Origin: Phytoactinopolyspora mesophila | Lineage (GTDB): Bacteria; Actinomycetota; Actinomycetes; Jiangellales; Jiangellaceae | Assembly (NCBI RefSeq): GCF_010122465.1 | Contig: NZ_WLZY01000004.1 | Span: 248,001 to 312,000, forward strand | Direction of reading: 5' to 3' | Length of the DNA: 64,000 bases | Shown here: positions 8,915-18,278 of the stretch, piece by piece | Layout: the number at the start of each line of letters is the position of its first letter | How positions within the stretch are numbered: position 1 is the stretch's first letter | Position numbers and translations under genes: made by a program | The notes under the pieces: model-generated | The model's input: the letters and a program-made list of their open reading frames with translations, nothing else | What the model was told of the DNA's origin: nothing | The model's database searches: none

Positions 8915-9613
8915 ATGAACGACTTCCTCGACGCCCTGCGCTGGCTAGGCAACGCCGATCACTGGAGGGGGCCGGACGGCGTTCCGACCCGTTTCGTCGA
9001 ACACCTCTGGCTGTCCAGCCTTTCGTTGCTGATCGTTTGTGTCATCGCGATCCCTATCGGACTCTGGCTCGGGCACATTCGCCGCGGCGGAACGCTGGCC
9101 ATCAACATCAGCAACATCGGCCGGGCGGTCCCCACGTTCGCGGTACTCGTGCTGCTGTTCATGACGCCCCTCGGGTTGTCCGACTGGACGATCATCATCG
9201 CGCTCGTCGTATTCGGACTTCCGCCGGTACTGACCAATACCTATGTCGGAGTGCATGAGGTGGATCAAGACGCGGTCGATGCCGCTCGGGGGATGGGCAT
9301 GGCCGCGACGCAGGTGGTTCGTAAGGTCGAGCTCCCTTTGGCCATACCGTTGATCGTCAACGGCGTGCGGCTGGCTGCTGTGCAGATCGTCGCGACGGCG
9401 ACCGTCGCCGCGCTGGTGGCTGGGGGCGGTCTCGGCCGGATCATCACCGCCGGGTTCGGACGCGGCGACCGGCCGCAGATGATTGCCGGTGCCATCCTGG
9501 TCGCCGCCTTGGCGTTGCTGATCGAAGCGCTGATGGAAATACTTCAGCGCCGGGTGGATCCGCTTCGCCGGAGCGAACGGCGACGGCTCGTCGAGCGGCC
9601 CGCGGGAGTCTGA
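8915..9613 (+). CDS. Osmoprotectant ABC transporter permease, second subunit
   Basis: This 232-residue permease starts 3 nt after the stop of the preceding permease. It carries the conserved cytoplasmic loop DAARGMGMAATQVVRKVELPLAIPLIVNGVRLAAVQIVATATVAALV, which contacts the ATPase, and about six hydrophobic segments. It is a paralogue of the previous gene, and OpuC/Yeh-type systems use such a heterodimer. The lipoprotein gene follows after 167 bp without an obvious terminator. Confidence 0.9.
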   Translation: MNDFLDALRWLGNADHWRGPDGVPTRFVEHLWLSSLSLLIVCVIAIPIGLWLGHIRRGGTLAINISNIGRAVPTFAVLVLLFMTPLGLSDWTIIIALVVFGLPPVLTNTYVGVHEVDQDAVDAARGMGMAATQVVRKVELPLAIPLIVNGVRLAAVQIVATATVAALVAGGGLGRIITAGFGRGDRPQMIAGAILVAALALLIEALMEILQRRVDPLRRSERRRLVERPAGV

Positions 9614-9780
9614 GGTGGAGGATGCCGAAACTCAGTACGCTGGCCGGGATGAACCTGTCAGTGCCGGATAGTTGACTGTACGTACGCGGGCGCTGTGCGC
9701 AGTGACCGCCGGACACGCGTGGGGCTACCTATGCCTCACGGGACACAGAAGGCGAACACGAGAGGTTGGTCCAAACTGTC

Positions 9781-10770
9781 ATGACCATGCGACGCACATC
9801 GGGCCTGGTCGCCGCCGGCGCGGCTTTGATGCTGGTATTGACGGCCTGCGGGGGTGACGACGACGGCAACACCGTCGATGTCGAACCCGGAGACACCACC
9901 ACCGACGACGGAGGCGATCCGGACACGGCGGGAGGTTCCGTCACCGTTGGCGGAGCCAGCTTCACCGAGATGGCAATCATGCAGGAGATTTACCGCGAGC
10001 TCCTGGAAGACGCCGGTTACGACGTCGGCATCCAATCGGCTGACAATCGCGAGATATATGCCGAGGCGCTGACAGGCGGCGAGATCGACATCGTTCCCGA
10101 GTACGCTGCGACCTTCGCCGAGTATCTGAACGTCGAGGAGAACGGGGCGCAGGCGGCGGAGGACTCCCCGATCGCCACTACGGACGCCGCGGAGACCGTC
10201 GAAGCTGCCCGGCCCCTCGCCGAAGACCGTGGGCTGGTGATCCTCGAACCAGCCGAGGCGGCCAGCCAGAACGGGTTCGCCGTCGCGGCTGACTTCGCGG
10301 AGCAGCACGGCCTGCAGACGCTCTCCGATCTTGCGGCACTGGGTGAGCCGTTGGTGTTCGCCACTACTGAGGAATGCCCGGACCGACCGTTCTGCCAGCC
10401 TGGGCTGGAGAGCGTGTACGGCCTCGAATTCAGCGAGTTGCTTCCGCTGGGCTTCGGCAGTCCACAGACCAAACAGGCCGTGACCGACGGAACAGCTGAC
10501 CTGGGAATCGTCGGCACCACGGACGGTACGCTCGAAGGCCTCGGTCTCGTCCTGCTGGAAGACGACCAGAACCTCCAGCTGGCGGACAACCTGGTGCCGG
10601 TGCTCAACGAAGACATCGCTGCTGACCAGGTCCTCGTCGACACTCTCGAGCAACTGTCGGGGGTGCTGACCACGGAAGACCTGGCCATGCTCAACGCTCA
10701 GGTGGATGCCGAGCGGCAACTTCCGGAGGATGTCGCGCGGGGCTACCTCGAGGAAAAGGGCCTGATCTGA
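9781..10770 (+). CDS. Osmoprotectant ABC transporter substrate-binding lipoprotein (OpuCC/OsmF family)
   Basis: The product has a lipoprotein signal with lipobox LTAC near residue 22, an acidic Asp/Thr-rich linker, and an OpuAC-type binding domain (VTVGGASFTEMAIMQEIYRELLEDAGYDV, GEIDIVPEYAATFAEYL, LGIVGTTDGTLEGLGLVLLEDD). It captures the solute outside the membrane and delivers it to the permease pair upstream. ATG 9781 is taken as the start; ATG 9787 and TTG 9766 are other options. The ligand cannot be fixed from sequence; betaine, choline or similar is inferred from the family. Confidence 0.9.
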   Translation: MTMRRTSGLVAAGAALMLVLTACGGDDDGNTVDVEPGDTTTDDGGDPDTAGGSVTVGGASFTEMAIMQEIYRELLEDAGYDVGIQSADNREIYAEALTGGEIDIVPEYAATFAEYLNVEENGAQAAEDSPIATTDAAETVEAARPLAEDRGLVILEPAEAASQNGFAVAADFAEQHGLQTLSDLAALGEPLVFATTEECPDRPFCQPGLESVYGLEFSELLPLGFGSPQTKQAVTDGTADLGIVGTTDGTLEGLGLVLLEDDQNLQLADNLVPVLNEDIAADQVLVDTLEQLSGVLTTEDLAMLNAQVDAERQLPEDVARGYLEEKGLI

Positions 10771-11390
10771 GTTCTCTCGACATCCTCGACTGGCGACGCC
10801 GGGTCGCAGAACTGTACGCCACCGTGCGTGCCGCCTCCGACCCGGCGGCGGGCCATGACATCTGGAAGCGAGCACGCGACGAACTCTTCCGTCGGCACCC
10901 GGCCTCCCCGATTCCCGTCGAACAACGGGCCACCTTCGACGGCCTCGCTTACGGCGAGTATCAGCCGGACCTCAGATTCGAGGTTCAGGTTGACACCAAC
11001 GTGTCACCAGAGCGGTTCGAGGTTCAGACCGGTACCGACGGCCTGGTGCCTTTCCAACGCGTCGGCCGCGTCCACTTGCCGGTCGGCGACTTGGACGTCT
11101 GGTGGCTCGACTCGTATGGCGGTGGTCTCTTCATCCCGCTCAAGGACGCCTCGGCGGGCAACATCACCTACGGTGGCGGACGGTACCTGCTGGACACCGT
11201 CAAAGGCGCTGATCTTGGCGGACACCCGCGGAACTACCTGGTTGTCGACCTCAATTTCGCCTACAACCCGTCATGCGCGTACGACCCCATGTGGGCCTGC
11301 CCGCTGGCCCCGCCCGGTAACACCATAGAGGCGAAGCTCGATGCGGGTGAGCTGAAGCCTTCGCCTGGCAAGCAATCCGGTCGCCAATAG
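10767..11390 (+). CDS. DUF1684 family protein, possible CTG start
   Basis: The motif YNPSCAYDPMWACPLAPPGN near the C-terminus identifies DUF1684, a cytoplasmic family of unknown function common in actinobacteria. The first conventional start in frame is GTG 10824, but the codons before it read LDILDWRRRVAELYATVR, which looks like the usual start of the family. The only plausible codon in front of these residues is CTG at 10767. It overlaps the TGA of the transporter lipoprotein and lies 7 nt after AGGAAAAGG (10751-10759). I therefore propose a rare CTG start coupled to the upstream gene, giving 207 aa; 10824 remains the conservative choice. Confidence 0.8.
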   Translation: MSSLDILDWRRRVAELYATVRAASDPAAGHDIWKRARDELFRRHPASPIPVEQRATFDGLAYGEYQPDLRFEVQVDTNVSPERFEVQTGTDGLVPFQRVGRVHLPVGDLDVWWLDSYGGGLFIPLKDASAGNITYGGGRYLLDTVKGADLGGHPRNYLVVDLNFAYNPSCAYDPMWACPLAPPGNTIEAKLDAGELKPSPGKQSGRQ

Positions 11391-11395
11391 CGGTA

Positions 11396-11896
11396 ATGTC
11401 GCGTGTCGTGGAGCAGCTGTTCGTGCCGCCCGGCGAAGCGTGGCAACCCGTCTCACGGAAACTCGTCACGGTTCGGTTCATCGTGCTTGGGTTGACGCTG
11501 GCCATCGTGGTGCCGGTGGTGGCGATCGGATTGTGGTTCCTGATCGGCGGCTGGGCGATAGTCGTCGCCGTTGGTGTTTTGTTGGGCGCAGGCGGATGGG
11601 GCGGCTGGCTCATCCCCAGAATCTGGAGATCGTGGGGCTATTCCGAACGTCAGGACGACCTTCTCGTCACCCATGGCGTGATGTTCCGCAAGCTGACGGT
11701 GGTGCCCTACGGGCGGATGCAGTTCGTTGACGTCAACTCCGGTCCGCTCGACCGCAAATTCGGCCTGGCCACCGTGCAACTGCACACGGCTTCGCCGGCC
11801 ACTGACGCACGAATCCCCGGGCTGCCGGCGACCGAGGCCGCCAGGCTGCGTGACCGCTTGTCGGCGCTAGGGGAGGCCAAGGCGGCCGGTCTGTGA
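11396..11896 (+). CDS. PH-domain membrane protein (YdbS-like)
   Basis: The 166-residue protein has two hydrophobic segments (about residues 25-45 and 50-75) followed by a bacterial PH-like domain (YSERQDDLLVTHGVMFRKLTVVPYGRMQFVDVNSGPLDRKFGLATVQLHTAS). This is the YdbS half of the YdbS-YdbT pair found in many Gram-positives. Its stop overlaps the GTG of the next gene (GTGA), so the two are cotranslated. In Bacillus such proteins are linked to resistance to a bacteriocin; the function here is unknown. Confidence 0.85.
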   Translation: MSRVVEQLFVPPGEAWQPVSRKLVTVRFIVLGLTLAIVVPVVAIGLWFLIGGWAIVVAVGVLLGAGGWGGWLIPRIWRSWGYSERQDDLLVTHGVMFRKLTVVPYGRMQFVDVNSGPLDRKFGLATVQLHTASPATDARIPGLPATEAARLRDRLSALGEAKAAGL

Positions 11897-13305
11897 ACCA
11901 ACCGGTGAACCACGAGACCACCGAGCTCCGGGCGTCCACTCCGGCGCATTTCAAACGCCTGCATCCATTGACGCCCCTGTTACGCGGATGGGCCTATCTC
12001 GCGGGCGTCATCGTGATCATGGGACAGAATGCGTTACGCGACCCCGGACCCATCGGCATCTACCTCGTCGTCGGTCTGGGCTTCGCCGTCCTGGCGACCA
12101 TTGCGGGAGCGGTGTCCTGGTGGTTCACCCGGTACGGCTTCGACGGTGACGCCTTGCGGATCGACTCGGGTGTGCTGATGCGCCGCAGCCGCCGGGTGCG
12201 AATGGACCGGCTGCAGGCGGTCGATGTCAACCGCCCGCTGGTCGGCCGGCTGCTCGGTGTCTCCGAGTTGCGCATGGAGGTTGCCGGTGGCGGCAGGTCC
12301 GAGGCACCGCTGAGGTACCTGTCCGGAGACGACGCCGTGCGTTTGCGCGCGGAACTGCTGGCCCGTGCCGCCGGCATCGACGCTGACACACCGGAAGCGC
12401 CGGAGCGCACTGTGCACCAGGTGAATCTCGATCGGCTGGCATGGTCCACCGTGCTGTCCGGCGGATTCGTGTTCGGTGTCTTGCTGCTAGCCGCCGTGCT
12501 GGTGGCCTTGGTCGTCGCGCCCGGAGCCGCGCGCATCGGGATCCTCACCTCGATGCTGCCGGGGCTCTTGGCCGCGGGATACGTCTTGTGGACCCAGTTG
12601 GGCAGGAACTTCGGCTTTATTCTGGCGGATTCACCCGACGGGTTCCGGATCCGCAAAGGGTTGCTCGACACCCAGCATCAGACCGTTCCGCCCGGCCGGG
12701 TGCAGGGCGTGCTGATCCGGCAGCCTCTGCTGTGGCGGCTGAAGGGCTGGGCCGAGGTACACGTAGATGTGGCCGGATATGCGGGCAGCGCCTCCGGCGA
12801 GGCCGCCACCCGGACCTCGACTCTGCTGCCGGTGGCGCCTCTCGAGGACGCCCAGGGGATCACCCGGCAGGTTCTGCACGCTGATCCATCCTCGGTGAAA
12901 CTCTTTCCGGCGCCGCAACGGTCGCGGTGGCTGCGACCCATCCAGTGGAGCCGGTTGGCATACGGCACCGACGAGAAGATCGTCGTCGTTCGCGAAGGGC
13001 GTTTCACCCGCCGGCTGGTTGTTGTGCCACATGCCAAGACGCAGAGCGTTCGGATGACTCAAGGGCCGATTCAGCGTGCACTCAAGCTGTCGTCAATACA
13101 CGTCGACACCACTCCTGGACCCGTCAACGCCATCATCCGACACCGGCCACCCGACGAAGCCCGCCGATTCGTCGAAGAACAGGCCGAACGTGCTCGGCTG
13201 GCGCGCAGGACCGACGTCCCGGAACAATGGATGACGCGCCCTGCCCCGGATGTTGTGGAGGGTAACACCGACGGTGACGCTGATCCCGGCGCATCGAATG
13301 AGTGA
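11893..13305 (+). CDS. PH-domain membrane protein (YdbT-like, multiple bPH2 domains)
   Basis: This 470-residue protein has several membrane helices (about residues 35-80, 180-240) interleaved with bPH2 repeats. Each repeat has the pattern of a hydrophobic strand pair followed by [62 protein letters not shown], or [31 protein letters not shown]. Three repeats are visible, as in YdbT. It probably forms a membrane complex with the preceding YdbS-like protein. The C-terminal ~50 residues are charged and not conserved. Confidence 0.85.
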   Translation: MNQPVNHETTELRASTPAHFKRLHPLTPLLRGWAYLAGVIVIMGQNALRDPGPIGIYLVVGLGFAVLATIAGAVSWWFTRYGFDGDALRIDSGVLMRRSRRVRMDRLQAVDVNRPLVGRLLGVSELRMEVAGGGRSEAPLRYLSGDDAVRLRAELLARAAGIDADTPEAPERTVHQVNLDRLAWSTVLSGGFVFGVLLLAAVLVALVVAPGAARIGILTSMLPGLLAAGYVLWTQLGRNFGFILADSPDGFRIRKGLLDTQHQTVPPGRVQGVLIRQPLLWRLKGWAEVHVDVAGYAGSASGEAATRTSTLLPVAPLEDAQGITRQVLHADPSSVKLFPAPQRSRWLRPIQWSRLAYGTDEKIVVVREGRFTRRLVVVPHAKTQSVRMTQGPIQRALKLSSIHVDTTPGPVNAIIRHRPPDEARRFVEEQAERARLARRTDVPEQWMTRPAPDVVEGNTDGDADPGASNE

Positions 13306-13324
13306 GGCCGAAAGGAATCGCAAC

Positions 13325-13753
13325 GTGTTCCGAACCATGATGAAAGGCAAGATCCACCGCGCTACCGTGACCCATGCGGAGCTGCACTACGTCGGATCGC
13401 TGACCGTGGACGAGGATCTCCTCGATGCCGCTGATCTGCTTCCCGGCGAACAGGTCGATATCGTCGACATCACCAATGGCGCTCGGCTGACCACCTACGT
13501 CATCCCGGGCGAGCGAGGCTCGGGGGTGATCGGGGTGAACGGTGCCGCTGCCCGGCTGGTGCAGCCGGGCGATTTGGTCATCGTGATCAGCTACGGGATG
13601 TACGACGACGCCGAGGCGCGAGCGCTCGAGCCGCATGTGGTCCATGTCGACGAGTTCAACCGCATCGTCGCGCTCGGCTCGGACGCCGCTGAGCCAGTTC
13701 CGGGCGCTTCTGACCAAACGCCGGGCAACGCCGCCGCACCCGCTGCCGGATGA
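13325..13753 (+). CDS. panD: Aspartate 1-decarboxylase precursor
   Basis: PanD makes beta-alanine from L-aspartate for pantothenate synthesis. The proenzyme cleaves itself at Gly24-Ser25 in HYVGSLTVD to form the pyruvoyl cofactor, and both residues are present. Further family motifs are [41 protein letters not shown] and [17 protein letters not shown] 13325 is chosen because AAAGGAA lies 9-15 nt upstream and the protein then begins [16 protein letters not shown] as in other PanDs. It is about 10 kb from panC, although both are in this window. The tail after residue 120 is a variable Ala/Pro-rich extension. Confidence 0.95.
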   Translation: MFRTMMKGKIHRATVTHAELHYVGSLTVDEDLLDAADLLPGEQVDIVDITNGARLTTYVIPGERGSGVIGVNGAAARLVQPGDLVIVISYGMYDDAEARALEPHVVHVDEFNRIVALGSDAAEPVPGASDQTPGNAAAPAAG

Positions 13754-13814
13754 ATACGCGCGGGCGCCCAGACCCGCGGAGAATGCCGAACCGAGTCTCG
13801 TGGAGGATGAGAGC

Positions 13815-15485
13815 GTGCAGCACACCAACACCCTCACTCCGCGCCAGCTCGCCGACCAGTATGTCGAGACGCTCGCGGATCTGAACCCCGTCGTTGGCGC
13901 TGCGCTGGGACTGCGCCCAGGGGACGACACCATGCCCGACTTCTCTCCAGCAGGCAGCCACACACTCGCCGACGCCCAGCGGGCCACCCTCGCCGCGCTC
14001 GATGCCGCGGAGCGGGCCGATCTCCCGCCTGAAGAGGAGCGCGCCGCTCGCCTGCTCCGGGAGCGGTTGAGCGCCGAACTGGCGATCTACGACGCGGGCG
14101 ACACCCTCTGCCGAGTGAGCAACCTGTTCTCACCGGTGCAGGCGTGCAGGTCGGTGTTCCTGCTGATGCCGACCGACACCGACGCGGACTGGTCCGTCAT
14201 CGCACGCAGGCTCGGGAACGTGCCCGCTGCGGTCAAGAGCTACCGGGTGTCTCTCGACGAGGGCATCGCCCAGGGTGTGCTGGCCGCGACCCGCCAGGTG
14301 GAGACGATAGTCGATCAGATCAGCACCTGGATCGCCACGGATTGGTTCCAGGACTTCGTCAGCACGGGACCGTCTTCGCTGCGGTCGGAGCTCAAAGCCG
14401 GCGCCGACGCCACAACCGCCGCATTCGCGGAGTTACGCGACTACCTGGTCAACACCTACACCCCGGCGGCCGAGGGCACCCCGGACGCCGTGGGGCAGCA
14501 GCGGTACCTGCGCTCGGCCCGATACTGGACCGGGTCGGATCTCGACCTCGAAGCCACTTATCGCTACGGCTGGCAGGAGTATCACCGGCTGCGCCAGGAG
14601 ATGTACACCGTCGCCGACGCGATCATGCCGGGCGCGGACCCGCAGACGGTGATGCGTCATCTCAACGAGTACGGCGAAGCCGTAGAGGGCCCGGAGCAGA
14701 TCCGGATCTGGCTCCAGCAGTTGATGGACGATGCGATCGCGGACCTCGACGGCACACACTTCGATCTGGCGGATCCGATCAAACGCGTCGAGTCGATGAT
14801 CGCGCCGCCCGGTAGTGCTGCCGCGCCGTACTATTCGCGGCCGTCCCTGGACTTTTCGAGGCCGGGACGGACGTGGTTGCCGACCCTCGGACGGGAACGG
14901 TTCCCGGTCTGGGACTTGATCAGCACCTGGTATCACGAGGGCGTGCCTGGACACCACTTGCAGCTAGCGCAGTGGGTCCACGTCCAGGACCGGCTGTCGA
15001 GGTATCAGGTCAGCGTGGGGTCAGTCAGCGCCGCGACGGAAGGTTGGGCGCTGTACGCCGAGCGGCTCATGGACGAACTCGGCTACCTGAGCGATCCCGC
15101 GCACCGCCTCGGCTACCTGGATGCGCAGATGCTGCGCGCCGTCCGGGTGGTCATCGACATCGGTATGCACGTGGGCATGGTCATTCCGGCCGACTCCGGC
15201 TTCCACCCGGGCGAGACCTGGACACCCGAACTGGCCCGCGAGTTCATGTCGCTGAATCTCGGCCGGGACCAGAAGTTCATCGACTCGGAGATCGTCCGCT
15301 ATCTCGGCTTGCCGGGTCAGGCAATCAGCTACAAGCTCGGCGAACGGGCATGGCTGACCGGCAGAGAAGCGGCGCGTGCGGCGCGTGGTGCCGATTTCGA
15401 CCTCAAAGCGTGGCACATGGCGGCGTTGTCGATGGGCGCCCTGGGACTGGACGACCTGGCTACCGAGCTCGCTCGGCTTCCCTGA
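13815..15485 (+). CDS. DUF885 family protein (putative zinc peptidase-like)
   Basis: The 556-residue protein matches DUF885, whose members resemble metallopeptidases. The core YHEGVPGHHLQLAQ carries the HExxxGHH-type metal-binding motif, followed by TEGWALYAERLMDELGYL. GTG 13815 is selected over the frame's earlier starts because GGAGGAT at 13802-13808 sits at the right distance and because upstream codons overlap panD in another frame. There is no signal peptide, so a cytoplasmic location is expected. The natural substrate is unknown. Confidence 0.85.
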   Translation: MQHTNTLTPRQLADQYVETLADLNPVVGAALGLRPGDDTMPDFSPAGSHTLADAQRATLAALDAAERADLPPEEERAARLLRERLSAELAIYDAGDTLCRVSNLFSPVQACRSVFLLMPTDTDADWSVIARRLGNVPAAVKSYRVSLDEGIAQGVLAATRQVETIVDQISTWIATDWFQDFVSTGPSSLRSELKAGADATTAAFAELRDYLVNTYTPAAEGTPDAVGQQRYLRSARYWTGSDLDLEATYRYGWQEYHRLRQEMYTVADAIMPGADPQTVMRHLNEYGEAVEGPEQIRIWLQQLMDDAIADLDGTHFDLADPIKRVESMIAPPGSAAAPYYSRPSLDFSRPGRTWLPTLGRERFPVWDLISTWYHEGVPGHHLQLAQWVHVQDRLSRYQVSVGSVSAATEGWALYAERLMDELGYLSDPAHRLGYLDAQMLRAVRVVIDIGMHVGMVIPADSGFHPGETWTPELAREFMSLNLGRDQKFIDSEIVRYLGLPGQAISYKLGERAWLTGREAARAARGADFDLKAWHMAALSMGALGLDDLATELARLP

Positions 15486-15492
15486 GGCTGTC

Positions 15493-15861
15493 ATGGTCGA
15501 CTTTCTCGTATACCCGATCGTTGTCGCGGCCCTCGGTTTCGCCGGGTGGGCACTGGTGGCTGCGGTGATCAACCGGAACCCTCGGGAACTCTTCGTCATC
15601 GGCGCGGCGGTAGTGGAATTGCTGCTGCTGATCCAGGCTGTGGTGGCGATCATCATCATGATCATGGGCAATGGACCCGACGAGACCGCATTGTTCATCA
15701 GCTATCTCGTTTTCGTCTTGTTGCTCATGCCGATCGGCCTGTTCTGGGCCCTCGCCGAGAAATCACGGTGGGGCACCGCGGTGCTGGTCTTCGTCGCGTT
15801 GGTCGTGGCAGCGCTGATGGTGCGGCTGCAAGACATCTGGGACGGGATGCCCGTTGGTTAA
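15493..15861 (+). CDS. Small integral membrane protein, unknown function
   Basis: The 122-residue protein is almost entirely hydrophobic, with four predicted helices (residues about 5-25, 35-60, 68-88 and 93-112). The ATG at 15493 begins 8 nt after the DUF885 stop, and its own stop overlaps the next start by 8 nt, so the three genes look cotranscribed. The layout resembles small actinobacterial proteins of the ATP synthase subunit I-like or integral membrane type, but I cannot assign a family. Confidence 0.7.
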   Translation: MVDFLVYPIVVAALGFAGWALVAAVINRNPRELFVIGAAVVELLLLIQAVVAIIIMIMGNGPDETALFISYLVFVLLLMPIGLFWALAEKSRWGTAVLVFVALVVAALMVRLQDIWDGMPVG

Positions 15862-16300
15862 GGAACGTTCCGCCGAGCAGACGCCGGATCCCCGGGCCGG
15901 CACGGTGACGGGACCAGGCCGGGTGCTCGTGGCCCTTTACGCACTCTTCGCTGTCGCCGCCACCTCGAGGGCGGTCTATCAGATCGCCACCAAGTTCGAG
16001 GAGGCGCCGCTGGCCTACGTGCTTTCGGCTTTCGCGGCTCTCGTCTACGTGGTAGCGACGGTCGCGTTGTCGCGCGCTGGGTCCACACCCCGCTCGATAG
16101 CTCTGGTCGCCGTCGTCATCGAATTCATCGGCGTGCTGGTGATCGGCACCATCACGGCGACCGGTGTCCTCGACTTCCCCGACGACACCGTGTGGTCGAC
16201 CTACGGTCGCGGATATCTCTTCATCCCGCTTTTCCTGCCCGTGCTCGGTCTGCTCTGGCTCCGCCGGGTGGGTGCGCTGGGAACCCGCGCGGGTTCTTAG
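15854..16300 (+). CDS. Four-helix membrane protein, unknown function
   Basis: This 148-residue product has a short charged N-terminus and four hydrophobic segments (about 22-40, 52-75, 82-105, 117-138) ending in LLWLRRVGALG. The TTG at 15854 overlaps the end of the previous membrane protein gene; a later GTG near residue 16 is possible. With its neighbour it forms a pair of small membrane proteins of a kind frequently adjacent in actinobacteria. The end overlaps by 4 nt with the convergent lipoprotein gene. Confidence 0.7.
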   Translation: MVKERSAEQTPDPRAGTVTGPGRVLVALYALFAVAATSRAVYQIATKFEEAPLAYVLSAFAALVYVVATVALSRAGSTPRSIALVAVVIEFIGVLVIGTITATGVLDFPDDTVWSTYGRGYLFIPLFLPVLGLLWLRRVGALGTRAGS

Positions 16301-16926
16301 CCGTCGGTGAGCTGAATGGTCTCTCGGGCGAGGATGTAGGCCGGCAGCATGCCTTCGTATTCCTCGGTGTCGAGCCCGCTGACCGTGATGATCGCCATGC
16401 CGTCAGTCACCGGCAGCGCGAGTGCCCGTTGCCGTTTGCGCTCGTCGAGTGCTGCCAGGTGATAGACGTAGTGGATTTCCTCCGCCGCGGTGCCACCCAC
16501 GTCGACAGCGCGGGTCTCGGCGTCCTCGATCTCTCCGGGGTGCCCGTCGAGGAAGAAGCCCAGGGCGTCTTGCGGGTCGTCGCCCGGGCCGGTCCACACC
16601 CGGATGTAGCCGATCCATCCCGCGGGTTTCGCGTCGATCTCGCAGCGGGGAAGGAAGCCGCCGCGTTCGAAATCCGAGTCGGCTGGGACTGCCTCGGCGG
16701 TCCACTGAGCGGCCAGGTCGAATGTCAACGGCAGATCGCAGGCGCCGCTGTCCGTCAAGCTCATACTGCTTGCGGCGGCGGTAGCGCCTTCGTCGAAGGG
16801 GTCGCCCGGCGTGGTCGTGGGAGCCACTGGTGTGGGCGCCGGGGCGGCGTCGCCGGCTGATCCGCCGCAACTGCTGATCGAATACGCGATGGCGACCACG
16901 AGAGCCGCCGTGCCGCGATTGAGCAT
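16297..16926 (-). CDS. Putative lipoprotein, unknown function
   Basis: Residues 1-20 form a lipoprotein signal with lipobox SISSC followed by GGSAGDAAPAPTPVAPTTTPGD, a low-complexity linker usual for actinobacterial lipoproteins. The remaining ~160 residues contain two cysteines (SGACDLPL and LPRCEID) that could form a disulfide, and no domain I recognise. The protein should be anchored on the outside of the membrane. It is monocistronic as far as can be seen, with the MFS transporter gene upstream on the same strand. Confidence 0.75.
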   Translation of the reverse strand: MLNRGTAALVVAIAYSISSCGGSAGDAAPAPTPVAPTTTPGDPFDEGATAAASSMSLTDSGACDLPLTFDLAAQWTAEAVPADSDFERGGFLPRCEIDAKPAGWIGYIRVWTGPGDDPQDALGFFLDGHPGEIEDAETRAVDVGGTAAEEIHYVYHLAALDERKRQRALALPVTDGMAIITVSGLDTEEYEGMLPAYILARETIQLTDG

Positions 16927-17004
16927 GGACCGTTCCTTGAGTGAGCCGGCACACGGTGTCGGCTGTTGGCCGTGCCGAGGCGCCTGTGTGATCGTTCGAG
17001 CGGT

Positions 17005-18219
17005 TCAGGAGCCTACCCGGGTGTCTTCTGGCTCTTCCTTGCGGGCAGAGGCCGCGACGGCGGCGCCCAGCGCACCGGCAGCGGCGGCCACGAGTAGTGC
17101 TCGCGTGACGCCTTGGTGGTCGCCGATCCAGCCCAGTAGTGGTGGCCCGGCCAGAAAGGCGGTGTAGCCGATGGATGAGACAACGCTGACCCGGGCGGCC
17201 GCCCGCCGGGGATCGTCAGCCGCTGCGCTCATGCCGATGGGGAAGCCCAGAGCCGCGCCGATCCCCCAGATCACGATGCCGACGATCGCGAACGGCACGG
17301 AGGGGCCTAGGGCCACCATGCTGGCGCCGATCAACGCGAGGGCACCGCTCACCCGCAGCACTCGCAACCGGCCGTACATGTTCAGCAGCGCTGAACCGGA
17401 CAGCCGGCCTATGGTCATCGCCGTGACGAAAAGCGCGAAGCCGGCGGATCCAGCGGCATTGGGTATGTCGTAACCGTCGACCAGGCCGACCGCGAGCCAG
17501 TCGTTGGCGATGCCCTCGATCAGCGCGAAGGACAGCACCATCACGCCGACCACCAGCGTGCGTGGTTCTCGCCAGGCCCGCAGGACAGCGGCTCGAGAGG
17601 TACGGGCGTCGTCGCGGTCGGCCGGCAGCGGCATGAAATGCCGCACACTCAGCGCCACCACGACGATAACGATGATGCCGACCATGCTCAGGTGCACCGG
17701 CACGGGGACTCTTAGCCATGTCATCCCCGCACCGATGCCGGCCCCAACGACGGTGCCGAGGCTGAACGCGGCGTGGAAACGCGGCATGATGTTCTTCTCG
17801 AGGAGCCGCTCGACCGCCGCGCCCTCGACGTTCATCGCGACATCCCAGGAACCGGTGCCGTACCCGAGGGCCGCCAGGCCGATGGCGACCGCGACGACGC
17901 TGCTCATCGGGTCGGTGCCGAAGCTGGCGAAGATCAGGCCGCCACCTGCGAGAAGCGATCCGAGAGCAACCGTGCGGGCCGCTCCGATCCGTCCGACCAC
18001 GAAGCCAGATGTCGGGAGCGCGACCACGGCGCCGATTGCGAGCGCCAGCAGGAGCTTGCCGAGTTCACCTGGCGTCAGCTCCAGCGAGTCGCGTACCCCA
18101 GGAATGCGTGACATCCACGACGCGAAGCCGAAGCCATTGACCGCGAAGACGAGGTAGACGGCATTTCGGGCGGTCGTCACCTGGCGCAGGGCCTGCGACG
18201 GTGGGTCGGAGCGCGACAT
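17005..18219 (-). CDS. MFS transporter
   Basis: The 404-residue protein has about twelve hydrophobic segments and the MFS loop motif GFVVGRIGAARTVALGSLLAGGG between helices 2 and 3. The start FAVNGFGFASWMSRIPGVRDSLELTPGELGKLLLALAIGAVVALPTSG resembles the YbjJ/fucose-permease-like branch of MFS, often annotated as sugar or drug exporters. It diverges from a LacI regulator, with a 34-bp palindrome beginning 26 bp upstream of its start. It is thus very probably controlled by that regulator, which hints at a sugar or a glycosylated compound as substrate. Confidence 0.88.
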   Translation of the reverse strand: MSRSDPPSQALRQVTTARNAVYLVFAVNGFGFASWMSRIPGVRDSLELTPGELGKLLLALAIGAVVALPTSGFVVGRIGAARTVALGSLLAGGGLIFASFGTDPMSSVVAVAIGLAALGYGTGSWDVAMNVEGAAVERLLEKNIMPRFHAAFSLGTVVGAGIGAGMTWLRVPVPVHLSMVGIIVIVVVALSVRHFMPLPADRDDARTSRAAVLRAWREPRTLVVGVMVLSFALIEGIANDWLAVGLVDGYDIPNAAGSAGFALFVTAMTIGRLSGSALLNMYGRLRVLRVSGALALIGASMVALGPSVPFAIVGIVIWGIGAALGFPIGMSAAADDPRRAAARVSVVSSIGYTAFLAGPPLLGWIGDHQGVTRALLVAAAAGALGAAVAASARKEEPEDTRVGS

Positions 18220-18244
18220 TGGCTGCTTCCTCAGATGTGACGGG

Positions 18245-18278
18245 TACTCGAATCGATTCGATCGAATCGATTCGAGTA
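18245..18278. promoter_or_regulatory. Perfect 34-bp palindrome, tandem LacI-type operators
   Basis: The 34 bp from 18245 to 18278 equal their own reverse complement. The core is two head-to-tail copies of the palindromic 14-mer TCGAATCGATTCGA (18248-18261 and 18262-18275), each with the central CG that LacI-family proteins recognise. The site lies between the divergent MFS and LacI genes, 26 bp from the MFS start, so it probably covers the MFS promoter and binds the neighbouring regulator. Confidence 0.75.

Noticed and set aside
11014-11034. tRNA T-loop-like sequence GGTTCGAGGTTC
   Set aside because: It lies inside the conserved DUF1684 reading frame and no acceptor or anticodon stem can be built around it.
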